Below, in pieces: positions 1 to 8,200 of a DNA stretch of 10,622 bases. The translations under genes were made by a program, and so were the position numbers. Origin of the DNA: Discostella pseudostelligera. Lineage: Eukaryota > Bacillariophyta > Thalassiosirophyceae > Thalassiosirales > Thalassiosiraceae. The stretch is from contig JALLBK010000723.1 of the NCBI GenBank assembly GCA_036940085.1, forward strand, positions 1 through 10,622, given 5' to 3'. The notes under the pieces are model-generated. The model was not told the DNA's origin. It ran no database searches and was given only the letters and a program-made list of their open reading frames with translations. Each line of letters begins with the position of its first letter. The first letter of the stretch is position 1.

Positions 1-54
1 CGCACAATCCGCCGCCACCATCACCTTCTTGTATCTTGCGAGTACACCATCACC

Positions 55-134
55 ATGACGGCCGCCAACTATGCCATATTACAGCAATGAAATTGCGCAT
101 GAAGTGGTGCTGGTATCGACCACATTGTTGTTGA
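55..134 (+). other. Two short upstream ORFs (55-90 and 87-134)
   Basis: The ATG at 55 has a good eukaryotic context (CACC before it) and opens an 11-codon ORF ending TGA at 88-90. A second ATG at 87 overlaps that stop and gives 15 codons to 132-134. Both lie upstream of the methyltransferase start at 239. They would act as uORFs only if the transcript begins upstream of 55, which the sequence cannot show. They could equally be chance ORFs in untranscribed DNA. Confidence 0.25.
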
Positions 135-227
135 CGCATTGCGATTGGGATTAGAACCGTTCAGCGCTTTCCGGAGGTGTCGATTGTCGAGAGATTCCTT
201 TTGCTTTGCGGTACCAAATACGATTTG

Positions 228-314
228 ATGCAATATCAATGGACGACACACAGTGCGACGACGACGATATTCATCGCCACCACCAACAGCAGCAGCCTGA
301 TGCCTTCCTCCTAA
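228..314 (+). other. Overlapping out-of-frame uORF across the methyltransferase start
   Basis: An ATG at 228-230 lies 11 nt before the ATG chosen for the methyltransferase, in another frame, and reads 28 codons to a TAA at 312-314. If the mRNA covers it, ribosomes would have to leak past it to start at 239. It could therefore lower translation, or mean that transcription starts between the two ATGs. Only the positions are seen; the role is inferred. Confidence 0.3.
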
Positions 315-1192
315 TCAACAATACTCCCATTCGTTTTTCAGAAGATTGGAACACCGGTATTGGGGGCGGTCTTTGGTCGACGGGCCTTGCATTTGCACAA
401 TATCTCGAACATCGATCGGAGGATGTGCTTGCCAATCTACGCCGATTGGCTTTGGTGAAGAAATATTCAGCGTCGTCGTCACGATGGCACGGTAGTGATC
501 AAATTGACAGCAATAATACCATCGAAGACAACAGCAAAGAGCGATTGCATCGACATGATGTTGTCGAATTCAATGGAATATCGGCATTGGAGCTTGGTTC
601 CGGCAATGGTTTTCTCTCGGCATGCCTCTTAGCGCTGGTGATGTCCGATGAAAACAACAATATACCACTGATGGAACTTGCAATAACGGATATGAAAGAT
701 CATCTTCCTCTCATGTTCAAGACGTTGAAAGAAAACTCCCGTGTTTGGGATACATTGACCTATGATGATGGAGAGCAAAGAACCGTGTACGATGGAAGGT
801 TGTCATCGTCAGCTACTACCACCCGACCCGTCGTACGATGCATGCAACGATCACCACACATCATTGTGGCAGAGCACGTTTGGGGAGAATTCGAGTTTAC
901 CCACAACAGCACTACCAACAACAATCACCTACACAACAAGAAGTACGACTTCATCTTCGGGACCGATCTAGCCTATCGAAATTCTCTCCACGTTCCATTA
1001 ATATCGTCTCTACTACATTTTTCCCATCAACACACATTATGTTTGATTGGTGTTACCATGACTGATACGCAGCCAATATTTTTCGATAGGTTGACGGAGG
1101 CAGGATTTCGGTATGAGAAATTGGCGGACCATTTGCTCCAGAGAGAATTTCGGGGTGGTAATTTTGGCTTGATAGCGATACAACGACGATGA
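239..1192 (+). CDS. Family-16 (lysine methyltransferase-like) SAM-dependent protein methyltransferase
   Basis: A 317-aa intronless protein. A GGGLWSTG segment (residues 42-49), which precedes the SAM fold in METTL21/EEF2KMT-type enzymes, is followed by SAM motif I, LELGSGNG (117-124). Next come an acidic ITD turn (149-151), a VAEHVWGE strand (about 210-217) and DFIFGTDLAY with the family's DxxY motif (243-246). The C-terminal GNFGLIAIQRR resembles the usual last strand. Known members methylate lysines on translation factors or chaperones; the substrate here cannot be told. The frame stays open upstream to a stop at 152, but 239 is its first ATG, so that start was chosen. Polar, low-complexity inserts lie between the W motif and motif I (about 70-105) and around 190-235, making it longer than compact members. 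The His/Gln-rich N-terminus gives no targeting signal. The fold and family are fairly sure, the exact subfamily is not. Confidence 0.85.
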   Translation: MDDTQCDDDDIHRHHQQQQPDAFLLINNTPIRFSEDWNTGIGGGLWSTGLAFAQYLEHRSEDVLANLRRLALVKKYSASSSRWHGSDQIDSNNTIEDNSKERLHRHDVVEFNGISALELGSGNGFLSACLLALVMSDENNNIPLMELAITDMKDHLPLMFKTLKENSRVWDTLTYDDGEQRTVYDGRLSSSATTTRPVVRCMQRSPHIIVAEHVWGEFEFTHNSTTNNNHLHNKKYDFIFGTDLAYRNSLHVPLISSLLHFSHQHTLCLIGVTMTDTQPIFFDRLTEAGFRYEKLADHLLQREFRGGNFGLIAIQRR

Positions 1193-1482
1193 TGTGATAA
1201 TAGTCTAAATATTGAAACTCCTACCATGTTATTGTTTGATACAGTATTTCATGTGCTGCTACGATTATTGACTCATCAGTTGTTGTTCAGGAGAACTCAT
1301 TATCGTATTGTCTCAAGCGCTCTGTTTGGGAAGTTGTTGTAATCTCGTGCCGAAAGAATGTAACCACTAGTAAAAAAGCACCAGTTTCTACAAAGAATAA
1401 TCCCGATGCAATCATCATGAGCATATGCCACGTATTTGACAATTGTTGTATTGCCACCAACAACACGAGGAGATGCATTAGC
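1193..1482. other. Intergenic stretch without an identifiable gene
   Basis: This is 290 bp between the methyltransferase stop and the MYB-like relic. One + strand frame stays open from 1240 to 1560, but nothing in it is recognisable before about 1483. Two overlapping minus-strand ORFs here look hydrophobic, but they lack ATG-anchored family motifs and I treat them as chance. The stretch probably holds the 3' UTR of the methyltransferase and decayed sequence belonging to the relic. Confidence 0.4.
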
Positions 1483-1988
1483 ATGGCAAGTACTCCGAAG
1501 CCACAAATGTTGCGATATGGTAAGGTACCATTTCGGTCAATGATGAGGACCGCACTTTAGAAATAAATCAGATTGTCAAAAACTATGGTGAGAAAAAGGG
1601 TGATTGGAAAATATTGAGACCGTCAATAAGATTATATCCACGCTCTCACTGGTAACTGTACCATGCCCAAAGTGGAAGGAGGAGCGATGCGATGATCAAC
1701 TGAGCGGGATGCTCATTCAGGTGCCAACACCAAGCGAGGAGCACAACGGAATAGATTGGGAGGATAGATTGACCATGACACCACGTTTTGCGTAGGATAA
1801 GTTGCCTCGTTTCCTCGTCGACGATGGCCATGGCGGCTGTCAAGTACGGCTATGGTTGGGCTGCAACGGGAGTTATTGGCGGCGGCGGCGGCGGCGGCCA
1901 CATCATGGTTGTTGTGCCGGGAAAAGATACTGCGATAAAAGATGTCTCGAAAATGGCGGGAAGAAGGCGTATCTTGCGGTCGTATTGA
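1483..1988 (+). pseudogene. Decayed R2R3-type MYB DNA-binding domain (relic)
   Basis: No single frame is open, but successive frames read like the two MYB repeats in the right order. One frame gives YGKVPF (1510-1532). The next gives NDEDRTLE and then VKNYGEKKGDWKIL (1539-1616), like the first helix and central Trp of a repeat. A third gives KWKEERCDDQL (1670-1702), which lines up with the KQCRERWxNxL recognition helix but with Cys for the Trp. PTPSEE (1718-1735) follows, like WTxEE. Returning to the second frame, 1839-1967 gives KYGYGWAA, a (GGC)7 insertion, then VPGKDTAIK and GRRR, like [24 protein letters not shown]...RR. In-frame stops at 1521, 1653 and 1794, and extra DNA between blocks, rule out an intact domain. 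Introns do not explain the shifts. The resemblance is my reading by eye; a functional origin is inferred. Confidence 0.5.
1878..1898 (+). repeat. (GGC)7 trinucleotide repeat
   Basis: Seven GGC units in a row sit exactly between the WAA block and the VPGKDTAIK block of the MYB-like relic. In an intact MYB repeat those blocks are separated by only a few residues. The repeat plus a few flanking codons therefore look like an expansion inserted into a formerly conserved domain. Confidence 0.9.
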
Positions 1989-2133
1989 TTCCTCTGTGAA
2001 GGTCTACGAAGCCGTCTGTTCCTCGCCCTGGCTTCATGGGCGCCACAAAACCAAGCACTCCAACACTCGAGAGGAACACAAGATGAAGCGAACCAAACCA
2101 TGGGAAGTTGAACCATAACAACTGCCTGCAACA

Positions 2134-3559
2134 ATGAGATTCAGCACCGCCGCCGCCGCCGCTATCGTCGCCATCGCCAGCTCCGTCTCTTCGGTTAATG
2201 GCTTCTCAGCATCTTCTTCGTCACTCTCGTCCTTCACTTCTTCCTCGCCCAGCAACTTCGTCCGCCGAGCCGCCACTCCTCGCGCCTACACACAATCATC
2301 ATCGTCATCGCTAAGCATGAGCGCTGCTCCCCTGAACGTCGGCATCGTCGGCGCCACCGGTGCCGTTGGGAAAGAAATTGTCGGTGTACTCGAAAAACGA
2401 TCCTTCCCCGTGGCCAATCTACGCATCTTCGGTTCCGAACGCAGTGCCGGGAAGAATGTCGACACGAAATTTGGCTCGGTGACTGTGGAATTATTCAGTG
2501 AAGAAGCGGCAAGAGAGTGTGATGTTGTCTTCCTCGCGGTAGATGGTGATTTCAGTTTGGCGCATGCAGAGAATATCTGTGCGGGAAATGATGGTGCCGT
2601 GGTAATTGACAATTCGTCGGCGTTCCGTTACAAGGAGGGTATTCCATTGGTGGTGCCGGAAATTAATGCCGAGGCTACCAAGGGGAAGAAATTGATTGCC
2701 AATCCAAATTGTACCACTGCTATTGGACTTATGGCAGTTTGGCCTTTGCATAAGTTGTTTGGTTTGAAGAAGATGGTTATGTCTGTAAGTTCAAAACGTT
2801 CTCTCTGTTTTGGCGTCATTTCGTCGGTTCATGTTGCTGAACGTGTCGTTTTGCATGAATTCTTTCTCCCCTCCTCAGACATATCAAGCTGCCTCCGGGG
2901 CAGGTCAACCTGGCATGGATGAATTGATGGAAGGAACACGATCTGTCCTCAGTGGAGAACGAGCCGTGGCAGAAAATAAGATCTTCGCCCATCCATTGCC
3001 CTTCAACGTTATTCCACACATTGACAAGTTCCAAGACAATGGATATACCAAAGAGGAAATGAAGGTGACATGGGAGACTAGGAAGATTTGTGGTTTGCCA
3101 GATGATTTCCCGGTCAGGTTCGTTATCATTTTGTGTTATTCGTACTCTTTCTTCTTGCTAGCATGATGACCTTCCATTACTTACTAATGCCGTCGTTGTC
3201 GATTCCGACACTCCAGCTGCACGGCAGTACGCATCCCCACATCCCGTGCCCACTCCGAAAGTATCGTCGCACTATTCGATAAGCCAGTGGACATCACCGC
3301 GGCACGCAAGGCACTGGAAGAAGCACCGGGAGTCAAACTCGTCGACGATATTGACAACTTGAAATACCCTATGCCCCTCACGGCCACCGGGCAGTATGAT
3401 GTCGAGGTGGGTCGGCTGCGCAAGAATATTGCATTTGACAACGCGTTAGAATTCTTCGTTGTGGGAGATCAACTATTGAGGGGTGCTGCCTTGAACGCCG
3501 TGGTTGTAGCCGAGGCAATGGTTGAGAATGGGGCTCTTAAGGCAAAGGTTGCTGTGTAA
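2134..3559 (+). CDS. asd: Aspartate-semialdehyde dehydrogenase, plastid-targeted, three exons
   Basis: Reduces 4-phospho-aspartate to aspartate semialdehyde with NADPH, the branch point to Lys, Thr and Met. Exons are 2134-2784, 2879-3117 and 3217-3559, giving 410 aa. A hydrophobic signal peptide ends at VNG-F (Phe24), followed by a Ser-rich transit-like stretch. This matches the diatom bipartite plastid signal, where Phe follows the cleavage point. The mature enzyme starts near residue 62: NADP loop GATGAVG (73-79), NPNC with catalytic Cys193, [11 protein letters not shown] (220-230), LPFNVIPHI in exon 2, and [10 protein letters not shown] in exon 3 with Arg302 (substrate) and His309 (base). 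Joining the exons restores MSTYQAASG and VSCTAVRIP across the junctions, which fixes both introns. Without the leader, the length is close to bacterial-type ASD. The MYB relic lies just upstream, so the promoter probably overlaps it. Confidence 0.97.
2785..2878 (+). other. Intron 1 of asd (94 nt, phase 0)
   Basis: The donor is GTAAGT directly after TCT (Ser217) and the acceptor is CTCCTCAG before ACA (Thr218). Splicing restores the conserved [11 protein letters not shown]. Read through, the intron leads to a stop soon after position 2900. Confidence 0.95.
3118..3216 (+). other. Intron 2 of asd (99 nt, phase 2)
   Basis: The donor is GTTCGT after AG (3116-3117) and the acceptor is ACTCCAG before C (3217). 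The split codon becomes AGC, giving [18 protein letters not shown], as in ASD enzymes. A TACTAAT at 3182-3188 is a near-consensus branch point, and the first AG after it is the acceptor used. Confidence 0.93.
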
Positions 3560-3663
3560 TTATTATCACTCTCTTGTTAAGTTCTAAGTTCAAATAATCA
3601 TACTGGCCGTTAGATAAAGAAAGAGTTGCATTATGAATTAATTGTGTATTATGTATTCATGTA

Positions 3664-4674
3664 TTAGACACCATCAACACAACAAGGCGACTCTGGCCGA
3701 GAGGCGGTCTGATGAGCTGCAAGATAGGCAGCCATATCGGCATGACGCGCTGCAGCCTCAGCCTCCTCACGATAGGCAGCCATGGTTGCTTCAAATTCTT
3801 CAGATCGAGGAACATCTTCATCTGGAATGCAATTTTCCAATGCGAACATGGCCTCAACTACCTCACGCTCAGGCGCAATTATTGGCTCAAGATCCTCCAT
3901 AAGTTGATTGTACTCCTCCCCATCCTCATCGACTAATCTCAACAATGCGGCGAATACGATCGTAGAGGGTTTGTAGCTGGTCATCAAACCAGGATGAATG
4001 AAAGCATTTTCCGCTTGGAAACGTGTCACGGAGAATAGATAGTCGTGTAGATTAGGTCGAATACCCATCACTGGATGGAGCTGGCAAATTATAGAGGCGA
4101 ATTGACGAACCGACGTAACATTGTAGAGAAGCTCCCCAAGCGACGCGTGCATCTCCCTCTCCATACGATACACACCTGATACATCTGTAGTATCATCTCC
4201 CAAATCTCGAACAAGTGCATGAACAAGGCGTTGTTCATCCACTGCCCCATTCGCTCGATGAGTCATGACTTTCATAGCAAGCAGAAGCGATGTGATGGAG
4301 ATGAGTTGGACCTGAGCTTGCGATGGGTAAACGCCCCTTTTCTCGAGCTCGTTGGCGAGATGAAGGTGGCAGTAATGGTAGGCGATATTCACCACCTCTC
4401 GATCAACTTTATATCGATCGACCCATTCATACCACCTTAATAATTAATCACAAGCCACAGCATATCATAAAGCATCATGGGTGTGAGAGCGAGTCCGGAG
4501 AAGTGACAAACAATCCAACACATACACTCCTCACCTTTGGCACATCACGGAGGCTTGAAAAGGGCACCAGGGAATATATCCTGCTCTCCTAAGAGAATAT
4601 CCTCCATATTCTTCCCTTCTAATCAGTAATCTGAGGGTGTTCAATAGATCCTCTCGTTCAGTTTCGAACATCAT
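3664..4674 (-). CDS. Diatom-type cyclin, two exons
   Basis: Cyclins bind and activate a cyclin-dependent kinase. On the minus strand, exon 1 is 4674-4535 and exon 2 is 4435-3664, giving 303 aa. Exon 1 encodes EREDLLNTLRLLIRREEYG, like the helix before the cyclin box. Across the junction, CQRWYEWVDRYKVDREVVNIA (residues 45-65) matches the first cyclin-box helix. LLLAMKV carries the kinase-contacting Lys102 and YRMEREMHASL the matching Glu139. FAALLRLVDEDGEEY lies in the region of the second fold. The tail is Ala/Glu-rich and probably helical. The usual YLDRxL after the first helix is replaced by YHYCHLHL. No destruction box is evident. The start is the ATG pair at 4674/4671; an in-frame ATG at 4731 would add 19 residues. 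It converges on asd and diverges from LeuRS. Family is fairly sure, subtype (cell-cycle versus nutrient response) unknown. Confidence 0.85.
4436..4534 (-). other. Intron of the cyclin gene (99 nt, phase 2)
   Basis: On the minus strand the donor is GTGAGG at 4534 and the acceptor is ATTATTAAG ending at 4436. Joining AG to G makes AGG (Arg47) and produces the continuous cyclin-box helix. The exon 2 frame runs into a stop at 4446-4444 if not spliced, and it has no usable ATG near the box, which supports the upstream exon. GATTAAT lies close before the acceptor and may be the branch point. Confidence 0.85.
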
Positions 4675-5173
4675 GAGTGTTGGTATTGGATCGGGAAGGA
4701 TCGGGCAGTATCTACTATCGATGAATGACATGCAACAACATGATGTTTGTTTGTGCATGCATGCTGTTGCTTGTTGTTGGAGCACGAAGCTTCTTGTGTT
4801 GTTACTTGTTTCAGAGCGCCAGCTGGCCAAAAAAGCAGACGACGGACGACCCAAAACAGCCCAAAACAAAATTAAACTGCGCGCGCTTTCTCCACTCTCC
4901 ACTCGCTAACCGCGTCCGTCGGCTTACCTCGGTCATTGACACCGACAGATGACGTCATTTGAATCTTTGTGCAGCCCAGCCACAGTCTGGCCGGCCGAAC
5001 ACCCTGTCGGTTATCCTCCGCGTGGAGCCTTGTGCTTCAGCGGCAGCACAAGCAACTACAAGCAACAACGAAGACTGTTATTGTATGCTCTGGTAGATTA
5101 TGTAGGCATTGCCGCCTATTTTTGGCTGCCATCCATTGCATTGCCACTGACATTGCCAATTAAAATCTCCACC
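4675..5173. promoter_or_regulatory. Shared upstream region of the divergent cyclin and LeuRS genes
   Basis: This is 499 bp between two divergent start codons. It must hold the 5' UTRs and promoters of both genes unless they share elements. I see no clear TATA box. The notable element is the CRE palindrome at 4949-4958. Nearby, 4929-4946 has GC-rich and TTGAC-like stretches. The part from 4949 on is also an open frame joined to LeuRS. Confidence 0.55.
4949..4958. promoter_or_regulatory. Perfect CRE palindrome ATGACGTCAT
   Basis: TGACGTCA is the classic bZIP (CREB/ATF) binding site. TGACGT/ACGTCA elements are also known as CO2/cAMP-responsive and aureochrome-type sites in diatom promoters. It lies 216-225 bp upstream of the LeuRS start and about 275 bp upstream of the cyclin start, so it could serve either gene. 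The sequence match is certain, function is inferred. Confidence 0.5.
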
Positions 5174-5221
5174 ATGGCCGAACCTACGCCGCAAATGTCC
5201 AAGCTCTCCCTCCAGGGAAAC

Positions 5222-5254
<33 letters not shown>

Positions 5255-8200
5255 CCCAAGGGCACGGCAAAGCGCGATGCCCTATGCGCCGCCGAACTCG
5301 AAGTCCAAGATATGTGGGAGCGCGAGAAGGTCTTTGAATGCAACCCCTCATCAGCCCATGAGGAGAAGTTCATCGTGACATTTCCCTACCCGTACAGCAA
5401 TGGACACTTGCATTTGGGGCATGCATTTAGCTTAACAAAGGCGGTGTTTCGGGCGCAGTTTGAGAGGAATCGGGGGAAGAATTCCTTGTTCCCATTTGCG
5501 TTCCACTGTACGGGGATGCCGATTCAGGCGGTGAGTGCATGTGTTGTGTACATTAAGTGTTTTGCATTTGGTTGGGCTTGTTGCAATGAAAGTGCGGGTG
5601 GTTTTCATGCAATACTCTTGTTACCATTGTCACAATAAATGGTCCTATAGATGCAATTGAAATTGCATAAAGATATTTCTTCTTGTTTGACTCACAAAGG
5701 AATGCAAATTATTTGTCCTACTACTCAATCTCTACTCCATCAGGCTGCCAACAAACTCAAATCGGAAATCGAAGAGTACGGCATCCCTCCCCGATTTCCC
5801 GAGGAAGATCCAATCATCCGCGCCCAAATGGAAGCTGACATTGCCGCGGCTGCACAAGCCAAGGCAGACAAGGCTGCTGCCACTGGCGTGAAGACGGGAG
5901 CAAAGACGAAACTCGTCCAAAAGACTGGCACCGGTATTGTTCGTCAATGGAACATTCTAAAACGCATGGTGCCCGAGGAGGAAATTCCTGAATTTGCCAA
6001 CCCGGTACATTGGCTCAAATATTTCCCTCCCATTGGCGTAGAGCACATGAAGCGGTTTGGTAGTGGCGTTGATTGGCGACGGGCATTCATTACCACATCG
6101 GTCAATGGATATTACGATGCCTTCATTCGATGGCAGTTCAATGTCCTTCGTGAGAAGGGGAAAATCTTATTCGGGAAGCGAAACAATATCTATTCCATTG
6201 TGGATCGTCAGGTTTGTGCCGATCATGACCGGAGTGAGGGTGAGGGAGTTGGCCCGCAGGAGTACGTCTTGATCAAGTTGAGGGTGCTAGCACCGGATCA
6301 TGGCCAGGAGAGGCACGGCAAGATGGAGAAGTTGCTCAAATTGGTAGAGGAGGAGGGAAAGAAAGGTGTGTTCTTGGTTCCTGCCACGCTCCGTCCCGAG
6401 ACTATGTACGGTCAGACCAATTGCTTCGTCCTACCCGATGGAGAGTATGGCGCGTATTACGTTGATGCTACCGATGAAGTATTCATCATGAGTGCACGTT
6501 CTGCACGTGGCTTGTCTTGTCAAACCTACGATGCTGCGAAAGATGTGTACTTTACCAAGGAGTTTGGAAAAATTACGTGCTTGGAGACATTCAAGGGTGA
6601 TGAACTCCTCGGGTTGCCATTGAAGGCGCCCAACGCTACGTATGAGAAAGTGTACACTCTTCCTCTATTAACAATCAGCATGGGCAAGGGTACTGGCGTA
6701 GTGACTTCTGTACCATCGGATGCGCCTGATGATTATGTCGCGCTCAAGGCGTTGAAGGATAAGCCGGACTTTGCTGCGAAATATGGCATAACCCCTGACA
6801 TGGTTGATCCGTTCGATGTTGTGCCCATTATTTCAATTGAGGGCTATGGTGATGCATCGGCAGTATTCATGTGCGAGAAGCTGGATATTACTAGCTTTAA
6901 TGACAAAGCGAAACTTGCGCAGGCAAAGGACGAAACATATTTAAAGGGCTTTACCTCTGGAGTTATGACGTATGGCCCGTATTCTGGCAAGAAGGTTTCG
7001 GAGGCCAAACCTCTTATTAAGGACGAGATGATTGCTGCAGGTCAAGCCCACCTCTATTTTGAGCCAGAGTCAAAGGTAGTTTCTCGTACCAATGATGAAT
7101 GTGTGGTCGCATCAACAGATCAATGGTACCTTGCCTACGGAGAAGAATCATGGTGCTCGTCTGTGAAGAAACATGTTTTAGACGGTGAAACCTTCAACGC
7201 CTACGATGCAATGTCGTTAGAAAAATACGATGCCACTCTTGACTGGTTGAAGGAATGGGCATGCACGCGGCAATTTGGACTAGGGACATTCTTACCTTGG
7301 GATACGAAGTGGGTGATTGAAAGTCTCTCTGATAGTACCATCTACATGGCCTATTACACCATCGCCCACTATTTGCAAGGAGAGAACAACTTAGAGGGAG
7401 AAGAGTCTAAGAGTCCAGCGAATATTAAGGTAGAAGACTTGACTGATGCCGTTTTCAATTTCATCTACCGCAAGGGGTTTCCTCTTCCAGAAGGGTCTTC
7501 CATCCCAAGCGAAACCCTTGTAAAGATGAGGGACGAATTCAGATATTGGTACCCAATGGATCTTCGCGTATCTGCCAAAGATCTTATCCCTAACCATCTC
7601 ACCATGGCACTCTACAACCATGCAGCTGTTTGGGATGATGAGCCCGGCCTTTGGCCAAGGGGGTACTACACCAATGGACACATCATGGTCGATGCAGAGA
7701 AAATGAGTAAATCCAAAGGGAACTTTTTGATGATGCTCGAAACGATCAATAATTACTCAGCCGATGCCACGAGGTTTGCATGCGCCGATGCCGGTGATAC
7801 CCTTGACGACGCCAACTTCAGCCGTGAAACTGCAAATGCGGCAATTGTATCACTTTCAAATGAGGCGGTGTTGATTAGAGAGATCCTATTGGAAACTGAT
7901 AAGTCAACGCTTCGATCGGGTGATGACTTAAACTTTATGGACAAGGTACTCGAGAACGAGACAAATCGCCTTGTCAGAGCAACAGAAGTTTGCTTCGAGA
8001 CGATGATGTTCCGTGAAGGTCTTCAGAAAGGATGGTTCGAGATGATGATTGCGAAGAACCAATACAAGAGTTGGTGCCAAGACAGTGGTATCGCCATGCA
8101 TGAAGGGGTTGTTAGAAAGTGGGCAGAGTGCTTGATAATTGTTATGTGTACAATTTGTCCTCATTGGTGAGTCAGGAAAGACCGATTGTTATCCATTTCC

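Noticed and set aside
1287..1506. Overlapping minus-strand ORFs coding for hydrophobic, membrane-like peptides
   Set aside because: Both are short, share DNA in two frames, show no family motif and lie opposite the MYB-like relic. The hydrophobicity is a by-product of the antisense frame.
1850..2276. Minus-strand ORFs facing the 5' part of asd
   Set aside because: They contain poly-Pro and poly-Ala/Glu runs that mirror the GGC repeat and the Ala/Ser-rich leader on the other strand.
4531..4902. A 123-codon minus-strand frame as one protein from its far end
   Set aside because: It opens with GTG, not ATG. Only the part from 4731 or 4674 onward resembles a cyclin, and it joins exon 2 by a good splice pair, so the upstream part is taken as 5' UTR/promoter.
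5651..5743. LeuRS second coding segment starting at the ATG at 5651
   Set aside because: That ATG is inside intron 1. Splicing to 5744 restores the conserved GMPIQA-AANKL continuity, so the 31 extra codons are kept only as an alternative splice possibility.
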